12,466 nt of DNA, taken from Aestuariivirga sp. Its GTDB lineage: Bacteria > Pseudomonadota > Alphaproteobacteria > Rhizobiales > Aestuariivirgaceae. The position numbers and the translations under genes are program-made. Positions 7,417 through 12,466 of this stretch are shown in pieces (the stretch's first letter is position 1; each line of letters begins with the position of its first letter). Under the pieces are notes generated by a model that saw only the letters and a list, made by a program, of their open reading frames with translations, did not search any database and was not told the DNA's origin. The DNA lies in contig JADCDC010000044.1 in assembly GCA_020252385.1 (NCBI GenBank), positions 1-12,466 of the forward strand. The letters are read 5' to 3'.

Positions 7417-7435
7417 TGCTTAGGAGTCCTAATCA
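7417..7435. promoter_or_regulatory. Operator-like palindrome at the MarR start
   Basis: The core TTAGGA-G-TCCTAA (7420-7432) is a perfect 6-bp inverted repeat around one base. With the outer TG and CA pairs it becomes a 19-bp dyad matching at eight of nine positions per arm. It covers the Shine-Dalgarno (AGGAG, 7422-7426) and touches the ATG at 7435. Size and symmetry fit a MarR dimer site, so autoregulation is the simplest reading. The palindrome is seen; the binding is inferred. Confidence 0.6.
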
Positions 7436-8058
7436 TGACCGATGCGCCCTCCCACATCCTGTTTGCCCTCGGGCAGATCGCAACCTGCCGCCGCGCCCTG
7501 TCCTGGCAGCATGCCCATGCGCTGCACCTCAACCCGACGCAGTCGGAAATCCTGCTCTACCTCGCGCGGCGCGGACCCTCGCGCAGCGCCGCCGTGGCGG
7601 AAGCCCTGGGCGTCAGCGGGGGGTCACTCACCGATTCCGTCCACGCGCTGGTGGCCAAGCAGCTCCTGCGGCGGCAGCCCGATCCTGCCGACCAGCGCGC
7701 CCACCGCCTCGACCTCACCGAGGAGGGGCGGAACCTTGCCGACCGGCTGCGCGATGCGCCCAATGCGCTCTCCGCCGCCGTTGCCGAACTGCCGCCTGGG
7801 GAGCAGGGGCAGATGCTGCGGTTGCTGACCGGCCTTATCCGCGGCCTGCAGGAGCGCCAGGCCATTCCCGCACAGCGCATGTGCGTCAGCTGCCGTCACT
7901 TCCGTCCACATGTCCATGAGGATGCGGCCCGCCCGCATCACTGCAGTTTCGTGAACGCCGCCTTCGGGGACGCCAGTCTGCGCCTCGACTGCGGCGAGCA
8001 TGAAGCGGCTCAGCCCGACGAATCCGCCGCCAACTGGCAGCGCTTCAAGGCAGCCTGA
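7435..8058 (+). CDS. MarR family regulator with C-terminal Cys/His module
   Basis: A 207-residue cytosolic DNA-binding protein. Residues 1-140 form a MarR winged helix-turn-helix: LNPTQSEILLYLARRG, recognition helix near SGGSLTDSVHALVAKQLL (61-78), wing RRQPDPADQRAHRLDLTEEG (79-98). Residues 145-207 are an addition not found in ordinary MarR proteins of about 150 residues. They contain Cys150-x2-Cys153, Cys170 and Cys186 plus six histidines (155, 159, 161, 168, 169, 189), arranged CVSC-x16-C-x15-C-x2-H. This looks like a Zn, Fe-S or redox centre, so the protein may sense metal or thiol state; that is inference. The ATG at 7435 has AGGAG at an 8-nt spacer; the frame is open further upstream but lacks the family's N-terminus. 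It is divergent from the importer and heads a cluster with two thiol-related genes. Confidence 0.9.
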   Translation: MTDAPSHILFALGQIATCRRALSWQHAHALHLNPTQSEILLYLARRGPSRSAAVAEALGVSGGSLTDSVHALVAKQLLRRQPDPADQRAHRLDLTEEGRNLADRLRDAPNALSAAVAELPPGEQGQMLRLLTGLIRGLQERQAIPAQRMCVSCRHFRPHVHEDAARPHHCSFVNAAFGDASLRLDCGEHEAAQPDESAANWQRFKAA

Positions 8059-8070
8059 GCCGAAAGAGAC

Positions 8071-8108
8071 GGACGCTCCACCCGCTGCAACGGACGGAGC
8101 GTCCTTTT
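8071..8108 (+). terminator. Rho-independent terminator after the MarR gene
   Basis: GGACGCTCC (8071-8079) pairs perfectly with GGAGCGTCC (8096-8104), with a short inner CCG/CGG stem, and is followed by TTTT (8105-8108). It lies 12 bases after the MarR stop and about 40 before the next ATG, so it either ends the MarR transcript or attenuates read-through into the thioredoxin-like gene. Confidence 0.75.
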
Positions 8109-8147
8109 GTCCACACCGCCTCTGAAAAGACAGGAGACACTACGAAT

Positions 8148-8393
8148 ATGACACAGAAAGCCGTGTTCTACCATGCCGGCTGCACCATCTGCCTCGATGC
8201 CGAACGGCAGATCGCCCATGCCCTCGATCCGTCCCGCTATGCCGTCGAGATCGTGCATCTCGGCGCCGACCGCAGCCGCATCCCCGAGGCCGAGGCCGCG
8301 GGCGTCGTCTCGGTGCCCGCACTGGTGATCGGCGGCGCGCCGCTGCACATCAACTTCGGTGCGTCGCTGTCGGACGTGAAGGGGGTGGCCTGA
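8148..8393 (+). CDS. Small thioredoxin/glutaredoxin-fold protein (CxxC)
   Basis: An 81-residue cytosolic protein with a CTIC redox motif at 12-15 directly after the first strand (AVFYHAG), a cis-proline candidate in SVPALVI (Pro57), and a C-terminal HINFGASLSDVKG helix region. Size and order match small glutaredoxin/NrdH-like folds, but GCTIC differs from the CPYC and CVQC motifs of those families and no glutathione-binding signature is evident. No signal peptide is present. CAGGAG lies 11 nt before the ATG. The stop shares one base with the next start (TGATG), so it is translationally coupled to the secreted protein. It probably exchanges thiols or disulfides, or transfers a bound species, for the cluster. 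No partner is known to me. Confidence 0.85.
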   Translation: MTQKAVFYHAGCTICLDAERQIAHALDPSRYAVEIVHLGADRSRIPEAEAAGVVSVPALVIGGAPLHINFGASLSDVKGVA

Positions 8394-9118
8394 TGCGCAA
8401 CACCATGCTTGTTGCGGCCGCGCTGCTCGCCGGTGCCGGCGGTGCCGGCGCCGCGGACATCAAGAGCGGGAGCGGCAATGCCGCTGCACCCTTCGATGTC
8501 GTGCACACCACGATCACGACCAGCGGCAAGGTTGCGACCTTCCGCATGGCCGTGTCGGGCGCGGCGGGCCAGTCAAGGCCGACGCCCGCCGGCAAGCTGG
8601 CGGGGTCCGACGTGTTCGCCTATGTCTGGCCGACGAGCCTCGATCCGGCCATCGTCGGCTTCGAGAAGGGCGCAGGAATCCTGGCGCTCGCCGCCACCGC
8701 TCATCCCGACTTCGACGACACGCCGCTGTTCGACGAGAACGGCGATGGCGACAGGGCGAATGACGGCAATGTCTGGCACAGCCACTGGGTCGTGCTCGGC
8801 CCCGACGAGTCCTGCGGCAAGGGCGCGCTGAAGGTGATCGACATTCCCGAAGGTGCGAGCCCACGTCTCCCCGCGACCTGGCCGGGCCTGCCGCTCCTCA
8901 TCGACAGTCCGGGCTGGCAGCCGGTGTTCGATGGCGGCGCGGTCGAGATCCGGCTGCCCTTCGCGGAGATCGGCGCTCTCGCCGGCGCCGGCTTCGACGG
9001 CGTGACGGCGGGCCTCAGGGTGAATGCGAACATCCATGCGCCGCTTCTCTGCGTCGCCGACATCTTCGACGTCGCCTCGGGTGATCTCAGCCTGCCGGGC
9101 AAGGTCACCAGCCAGTAG
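8393..9118 (+). CDS. Secreted protein of unknown function, Ca-loop-like motif
   Basis: 241 residues with a clear Sec signal peptide (MRNTMLVAAALLAGAGGAGA, cleavage near 20/21). I do not recognise the family. The mature part of about 220 residues looks beta-rich. It has two cysteines, Cys141 (DESCGKG) and Cys220 (LLCVADI), that could form a disulfide. An acidic DENGDGDRAND segment (114-124) resembles EF-hand or thrombospondin type-3 calcium loops, though position 8 is Arg rather than hydrophobic. It is followed by WHSHW (128-132), which could bind metal. An exported protein encoded in one-base overlap with a cytosolic CxxC protein, behind a Cys-rich MarR gene, suggests a role in envelope metal or redox homeostasis; that is inference. 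It ends 40 bases before the convergent SelA-like gene. Confidence 0.82.
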   Translation: MRNTMLVAAALLAGAGGAGAADIKSGSGNAAAPFDVVHTTITTSGKVATFRMAVSGAAGQSRPTPAGKLAGSDVFAYVWPTSLDPAIVGFEKGAGILALAATAHPDFDDTPLFDENGDGDRANDGNVWHSHWVVLGPDESCGKGALKVIDIPEGASPRLPATWPGLPLLIDSPGWQPVFDGGAVEIRLPFAEIGALAGAGFDGVTAGLRVNANIHAPLLCVADIFDVASGDLSLPGKVTSQ

Positions 9119-9125
9119 CCCCCAG

Positions 9126-9149
9126 GGGCGGCGGCCTCTGCCGCCGCCC
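9126..9149. terminator. GC hairpin between convergent genes
   Basis: GGGCGGCGG and CCGCCGCCC form a perfect 9-bp stem with a 6-base loop in the 40-bp gap between two convergent stops. Neither strand has a T-run, so it is a terminator-like or mRNA-end-protecting hairpin rather than a canonical terminator. Confidence 0.5.
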
Positions 9150-9158
9150 GTTCCGGCG

Positions 9159-10349
9159 CTATCGCGGTGCGAGGACTTCGGCGATGCGGCGCCCCACGAT
9201 CTCCGCCTCGCCGGGCTTGAGGCACATGGGGTTCACCGTCACGACGCCACGCTCGCGTGCTGCAGGGTCAAGCACGATCACGGGATCGGCATGCTGCAAT
9301 GCGAGGCAGAGGGCGGTGGCGCTCATGCGCTCGGGGTCCGGCGTGATCTCGACGGTGGGCACGAGGCCCACGTCATTGCCGCCCGTCACCGTCACCAGAT
9401 GCCCGGCGAGTGCCGCCGCCACCGTCTCGCAATCCTTCAGCCAGCGCGCATGGCGGGCCGTATCGCCCTCGGCGATGAACAGGCGGAGCGCGGTGAGAAG
9501 CCCCACGATCTCCTCCTTGCCGGCCTTGCAGCTCCGCCCGATGCCATGCTGGGGCGCACCCTTGAGGCGCTGCTTGTCGATCAGCGAGGCCGGCGGCTCC
9601 CACATGTCCCAGAAGACGTCGAGGTCGAGGTGCTGAAGCGCCGCCGCCATGACGAGGTCGCGCCGTCCCGCCAGGATGCCGCTCGCCTGTGGCCCGCCCA
9701 GCGCCTTGCCGCCCGAGAAGGCGACGAGGTCCGCCCCTTCCGCGATGAAGCGCCTCAGATTGTCCTGCGGCGGCAATTGCGCGGCGGCATCGACGATCAC
9801 CGGAACGCCCCGCGCATGGGCGATGGCCGTGACCTCGGGAAGCGGCGGGCGGGACTGGGAATCGGCCACATAGAAGACGGCCGCGGTCATCTCGGTGATG
9901 GCGTCGTCGATCTCCCAGCCTTCCGCGTCGCGCACGCCCGCTCCGGCATAGCGGTCAGGCAGGCCGACCTCGACGATCTGAAGTCCGGCCGCGCGGATGG
10001 CGTGGTCATAGAAATTGCGCTGGCTCCGCACCATCACGCACTGGTTCTTCATGCCGCGGGCATCGGGAAGCCTCGCCATGCGGCCGGGGTCGAGACCCGT
10101 CATGCAGGCGGCGGCGGCGATGAGCAGGCAGGCGGATGCGCCGGAGGCCACATAGCCCGCCTCCGCTCCCGTGGCTTCCGCGATGACGCGCGAGGCCGCT
10201 GCCTGGAGTTCCGCGATGTCGACGCAAGCCTGCGAGGCTTCCGCCATGGCGGCGGCCACTTCGGGCCGCATGATGCCGCCCGAAAGCCTGGTGGCGGGTC
10301 CCTTGGCATTGATGAGCGTGCGCACGCCCAAACCGGCATAGACCGTCAT
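9159..10349 (-). CDS. SelA-like PLP-dependent enzyme (fold type I)
   Basis: A 396-residue member of the SelA-related aminotransferase class V superfamily. Visible signs are an N-terminal LINAKGPATRLSGG, GYVASGASACLLIAAAACMTG around the phosphate-binding region, VIVDAAAQLPP with Asp187 (pairing with the PLP ring nitrogen) and FSGGKALGGPQASG with the PLP lysine Lys215. It is shorter than true SelA (about 460 residues), and no selB, selC or selD is in view, so selenocysteine synthesis is unlikely; relatives include DgaE-type ammonia-lyases and uncharacterised lyases of amino acids or amino sugars. The ATG at 10349 is chosen because GGAGGGG lies 9 nt upstream; a TTG at 10367 would place that Shine-Dalgarno inside the gene. 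The substrate is unknown. It is divergent from the DCC gene by 50 bases. Confidence 0.88.
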   Translation of the reverse strand: MTVYAGLGVRTLINAKGPATRLSGGIMRPEVAAAMAEASQACVDIAELQAAASRVIAEATGAEAGYVASGASACLLIAAAACMTGLDPGRMARLPDARGMKNQCVMVRSQRNFYDHAIRAAGLQIVEVGLPDRYAGAGVRDAEGWEIDDAITEMTAAVFYVADSQSRPPLPEVTAIAHARGVPVIVDAAAQLPPQDNLRRFIAEGADLVAFSGGKALGGPQASGILAGRRDLVMAAALQHLDLDVFWDMWEPPASLIDKQRLKGAPQHGIGRSCKAGKEEIVGLLTALRLFIAEGDTARHARWLKDCETVAAALAGHLVTVTGGNDVGLVPTVEITPDPERMSATALCLALQHADPVIVLDPAARERGVVTVNPMCLKPGEAEIVGRRIAEVLAPR

Positions 10350-10399
10350 GTGGCGAAACCCCTCCAATCCGTCGGGCTCAGCTTATCGTAGCTCGTGGC

Positions 10400-10750
10400 A
10401 TGGCTCACAAGACGCAATCGCCAATTACGGTTTACTACGACGGGGCCTGCCCCGTCTGCCGCCGCGAAATCGGCTTCTACCGGTCACGCACGGGCGGCGA
10501 GGTCAGCTATTGCGACGTCGCCGCCGAGGTCTGCCCCGCGCCCGACCTCAACCGGGAGGAGGCGCTCCGGCGCTTCCACGTGCGCCTGCCCGACGGGGTG
10601 CTGGTCTCGGGTGCCGCGGCCTTCCTGGCGCTGTGGCGGGCAACGCCGGGCTTCCGGATGGCGGGGCGGCTGCTCTCGGCGCAGCCTTTCGTGGCGGTCC
10701 TCGACCTTGGCTATGCGGGTTTCCTCAAGATACGGAGGCTATGGCGCTGA
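10400..10750 (+). CDS. DCC family thiol-disulfide oxidoreductase (DUF393)
   Basis: A 116-residue protein with the family's signature near the N-terminus: VYYDGACPVCRREI, i.e. Asp14-x2-Cys17-x2-Cys20 following a beta-strand. Extra cysteines at 38 and 45 are not part of the signature. Length and layout match DUF393/DCC proteins, whose role is presumed thiol-disulfide chemistry but is largely uncharacterised. No signal peptide. No Shine-Dalgarno is visible before the ATG and no alternative start exists upstream in frame; a -10-like TATCGT at 10384-10389 would place the transcript start only a few bases before the ATG, so the mRNA may be nearly leaderless. The stop overlaps the convergent dioxygenase gene by 12 bases. 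Its divergent SelA-like neighbour shares the same 50-bp promoter gap. Confidence 0.9.
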   Translation: MAHKTQSPITVYYDGACPVCRREIGFYRSRTGGEVSYCDVAAEVCPAPDLNREEALRRFHVRLPDGVLVSGAAAFLALWRATPGFRMAGRLLSAQPFVAVLDLGYAGFLKIRRLWR

Positions 10751-11530
10751 CAGCCAGTCGCCGGGACTTGCGAACTCCGGCCTGAAATAGGCGATCATTC
10801 GCCCCTCAGGCGGTGCCGTCGCGGCCTCGCCCCAGGGTGCTACGCCATGGACCAGGTGGCGGTGCAGCAGCACGGCCTCTCCCGGGAGGATCGGCAGGGG
10901 AATGCGCGGACAGGTCTCGAACACGCTGCGCCGTGCTGCCTGGTAGGGGGCGGTGAGGTCGATCCCGCCCCAGTCCTCCGGGGCATGGTCCTTGAGCACC
11001 GTTTCGAACATGCCGCGCATCAGCCGGTGGGAACCCGCCCAGACGGTGAGGGGAGAGGCATCGGCAGACTGCGCGGTCAGCGCCAGGCCCAGGATATAGG
11101 CATGCGGTTCCTTGAGGCTTCGCCGCTTGTCCGGCCCCTCGGCGAGGAGCCCGTCGACATGCGCCGCATCGCGCGTTTGGCGAAACCGGAAGGCGGCCTC
11201 GCTCTCCTCCGCCGAGGGCTTGGGATATCCCGGATAGCAGATCGAGACCTGTGCGCGGTGGAGCGGCAGGGAAAAATTCAGTTCATCGCGGATGAACGCC
11301 ATCGCCGCCCCGGCGAGCGGCGGGCCGCCGCCGACCCGGCCTTGCCGATCGTTGGGAAGCGCGTCGACCCCCACGAACCAGGTGCCGCCGCAGCGCAGCC
11401 AATGACCCTGGGCAGGGTCCCGCGCCGCCTCCGCGGCCACGGGGTGCACAGCCTCAGCCCACCGGGCCACGGCCGTTTCCGCCGGAAATGTCAGGAAACC
11501 CTGCTCGAGGAAGTCGCCAAGACGCGCCAT
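10739..11530 (-). CDS. Phytanoyl-CoA dioxygenase-like Fe(II)/2-oxoglutarate oxygenase
   Basis: 263 residues with the layout of the PhyH family. The iron triad is probably His124 and Asp126 (AAHVDGLL) with His228 in LLHRHLVHGVAPW; Arg244 or Arg250 in GRMIAYFRPEF should bind the 2-oxoglutarate carboxylate. AGSHRLMRGMF (165-175) is the usual block between the metal motifs, and HRAQVSICYPGYP (91-103) is a core strand region. The family hydroxylates varied small molecules, including lipids and osmolytes; the substrate here is unknown. No signal peptide, hence cytosolic. AGGGA lies 7 nt before the ATG. It shares 12 bases at its 3' end with the DCC gene, and its promoter region abuts the FNR/FixK-like box about 100 bases upstream. 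Confidence 0.85.
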   Translation of the reverse strand: MARLGDFLEQGFLTFPAETAVARWAEAVHPVAAEAARDPAQGHWLRCGGTWFVGVDALPNDRQGRVGGGPPLAGAAMAFIRDELNFSLPLHRAQVSICYPGYPKPSAEESEAAFRFRQTRDAAHVDGLLAEGPDKRRSLKEPHAYILGLALTAQSADASPLTVWAGSHRLMRGMFETVLKDHAPEDWGGIDLTAPYQAARRSVFETCPRIPLPILPGEAVLLHRHLVHGVAPWGEAATAPPEGRMIAYFRPEFASPGDWLSAP

Positions 11531-11628
11531 TCCGGTTCCCTACCGCAAGCGCCGGGCTGGTGCAAAAACCTTCCTGGCGGCCTCCATGGGGCGTAATGCA
11601 ACCAGAAATCGGGACAAGGCTGCCGGAA

Positions 11629-11642
11629 TTGACCTGAATCAA
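11629..11642. promoter_or_regulatory. FNR/FixK-type box
   Basis: TTGAC-CTGA-ATCAA fits TTGA-N6-TCAA perfectly and the FNR/FixK consensus TTGAT-N4-ATCAA at nine of ten positions. A -10-like CATATT (11667-11672) or TATTTT (11669-11674) lies downstream on the plus strand, placing the box centre about 42-45 bases before the inferred start site. That is the class II activation geometry. It points to oxygen-responsive control of the secreted protein gene at 11782. Confidence 0.6.
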
Positions 11643-11666
11643 CGGGAAAAACCGCCCTGCAATCCC

Positions 11667-11674
11667 CATATTTT
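11667..11674 (+). promoter_or_regulatory. Candidate -10 of the 11782 gene
   Basis: CATATT/TATTTT in a short AT-rich patch gives an expected start near 11679-11681 and a leader of about 100 nt. The leader contains a small GCTTCC-TGGC-GGAAGC hairpin at 11733-11748. No standard -35 is present, as expected for an activator-dependent promoter. Confidence 0.4.
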
Positions 11675-11781
11675 GGTCACAGGGGGCTGCCAAAGGAGCG
11701 CCCCGACAAAGCAAACCGGCTGCTGGTCCGAGGCTTCCTGGCGGAAGCGGGTCCGCCGCCCGCCAGACGGGGGTTCATCCA

Positions 11782-12156
11782 ATGGCAATTCGCAGCATCT
11801 CCGCGGCTGTCCTGTTCGGGGCAGCCGTTCTGACCGCCACGGTTCCGGCCGAGGCCGGCTCACTCGCCAAGGGCGAGGTCACCAAGCTCTTTCCCGGCCA
11901 GTTCGAGGCCAAGGTCAAGGGTTACCGCGTGTCCTTCACCGGTTCGCCCGGCGGCGCGCTCGCCGGCCAGGCCTATGGCCAGAAGGACAAGGGCCGCTGG
12001 TACATGCAGGGCTCCGCGCTCTGCGTGGTGTGGAACAAGTGGACCAAGGGCAAGGCCCATTGCGGCGAGATTTCCCGCCAGGGTGGCTGGTACGTCGCGG
12101 TGAACGGCGAAGGCGAAGTCCTGAAGTTCCGCCGCACCGACCTCGCCCAGAACTGA
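11782..12156 (+). CDS. Small secreted protein, two cysteines, unknown function
   Basis: 124 residues with a Sec signal peptide (hydrophobic SISAAVLFGAAVLTATV, cleavage near AEA, 25/26). The mature form of about 99 residues is basic and aromatic, with Cys81 and Cys94 (ALCVVWNKWTKGKAHCGEI) likely disulfide-bonded, and repeated GRWYMQG and GGWYVAVNG strands suggesting a small beta-barrel or sandwich. I do not recognise it with certainty; the G-x-W ... LC-x2-W ... C layout recalls exported alphaproteobacterial families of unknown function such as DUF995, but I cannot confirm this. The Shine-Dalgarno is weak (a GGGGG run about 9 nt before the ATG). It is monocistronic, between an FNR/FixK-type promoter and a terminator. 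Confidence 0.85.
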   Translation: MAIRSISAAVLFGAAVLTATVPAEAGSLAKGEVTKLFPGQFEAKVKGYRVSFTGSPGGALAGQAYGQKDKGRWYMQGSALCVVWNKWTKGKAHCGEISRQGGWYVAVNGEGEVLKFRRTDLAQN

Positions 12157-12200
12157 GGCCCGCCGCCCCGGTCCGGGGTGGAACGAGGCAGTTTCCGCAA

Positions 12201-12234
12201 GGCCCTGTCCCCCACCCGGGGGCGGGGCCATTTT
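12201..12234 (+). terminator. Rho-independent terminator
   Basis: GGCCC (12201-12205) and CCCCC (12209-12213) pair with GGGGG (12218-12222) and GGGCC (12225-12229) around an ACCC loop, with a small internal loop, followed by A and TTTT (12231-12234). It lies 45 bases after the stop at 12156 and should end that transcript. Confidence 0.65.
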
Positions 12235-12254
12235 CGTGCCCCCTCGCGGCGGCG

Positions 12255-12274
12255 TTAACTTAACCTTTTGTTTA
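12255..12274 (+). promoter_or_regulatory. AT-rich island with CtrA-like motif
   Basis: TTAAC is repeated (12255-12264) and TTAA-N7-TTTA (12260-12274) differs in one base from the CtrA box TTAA-N7-TTAA. It is a sharp AT-rich patch in GC-rich DNA about 70-90 bases before the ATG at 12344, so it is probably the promoter region of that gene. CtrA control is only a possibility. Confidence 0.3.
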
Positions 12275-12343
12275 CGATTGCCAGCGGCCGGGGCGCGCGG
12301 CATGTTCTTCACCAGAAATTAAGCATGTCTGGTGGGGCGTATC

Positions 12344-12466
12344 ATGGGGATCATCGGTAAGGGGTTGGCGGCGGTCCTGCTGGGCCTCGTGGCGTTCATC
12401 GAGCCCGCCATCGCCACCATCGGTCCGACGGCGGCGAAGGTGACGCCCATCATCACCGGCAGCCGG
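12344..12466 (+). CDS. Partial CDS, N-terminus of an exported or membrane protein
   Basis: An open frame of 41 codons runs from the ATG at 12344 off the window end. It begins MGIIGKGLAAVLLGLVAFIEP, a short basic start and a hydrophobic core of about 15 residues, then AIA followed by threonine, like a Sec signal peptide or membrane anchor. GGTGGGG at 12330-12336 serves as Shine-Dalgarno with a 7-nt spacer. An ATG at 12325 in another frame stops after eleven codons. The rest of the gene lies outside, so no function can be given. Confidence 0.5.
   Translation, partial: MGIIGKGLAAVLLGLVAFIEPAIATIGPTAAKVTPIITGSR

Noticed and set aside
7283..7434. The MarR protein as regulator of the divergent sugar importer
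   Set aside because: The dyad sits at the MarR start, not at the importer promoter about 100 bases away, and CUT2 operons usually use other regulator families; possible but unsupported.
9024..10391. A 455-codon open frame antisense to the SelA-like gene
   Set aside because: The minus strand has the PLP motifs and a good Shine-Dalgarno; the plus-strand product has only antisense-type composition.
10348..10785. Overlapping 145-codon frame starting before the DCC gene
   Set aside because: The 10400 frame encodes the DGACPVC signature; the other is an Arg/Pro/Gly-rich shadow frame.

Overview
The window is GC-rich DNA (roughly two thirds G+C by eye) with tightly packed genes, strong third-position GC bias and Shine-Dalgarno starts. 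The gene families suggest an alphaproteobacterium, most likely of the Rhizobiales/Hyphomicrobiales. Supporting signs are a FrcBCA-like ABC importer with a one-domain ATPase, a GNRA-capped REP-like palindrome, a FixK/FNR-type box and a near-match to a CtrA box. This placement is inference; there is no rRNA or other taxonomic marker.

Layout. (1) 15-1427 (-): leuC of leucine biosynthesis, divergent from 1589-3526 (+), a cytosolic molybdopterin/[4Fe-4S] oxidoreductase of the DMSO-reductase superfamily. A 17-bp perfect palindrome lies beside a -10-like box between them. (2) 7282 down to 3513 (-): a four-gene import operon (ATPase, signal-peptide-bearing sugar-binding protein, permease, SDR dehydrogenase). 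A REP-like inverted repeat separates the binding protein from the permease, and permease and SDR overlap by 4 nt. The unit probably imports a sugar or polyol and oxidises it. (3) 7435-9118 (+): a MarR regulator with an extra C-terminal Cys/His module, an 81-residue CxxC thioredoxin-fold protein, and a secreted two-cysteine protein of unknown family. An operator-like palindrome overlaps the MarR ribosome-binding site and a terminator sits inside the cluster. This is the best candidate for an undescribed system. (4) 9159-10349 (-): a SelA-like PLP enzyme, divergent by 50 bp from 10400-10750 (+), a DCC-family (DUF393) thiol protein. The latter converges on 10739-11530 (-), a phytanoyl-CoA-dioxygenase-like Fe(II)/2-oxoglutarate enzyme. 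(5) 11782-12156 (+): a small secreted two-cysteine protein behind a convincing FNR/FixK-dependent promoter, with its own terminator. (6) 12344-12466 (+): the start of an exported or membrane-anchored protein cut by the window edge.

Genes 3526/3513 and 10750/10739 overlap tail to tail. No tRNA, rRNA, CRISPR, insertion sequence or prophage gene was seen. No gene-free stretch exceeds 300 bases; the longest are 11531-11781 and 12157-12343, both holding regulatory sites described below.
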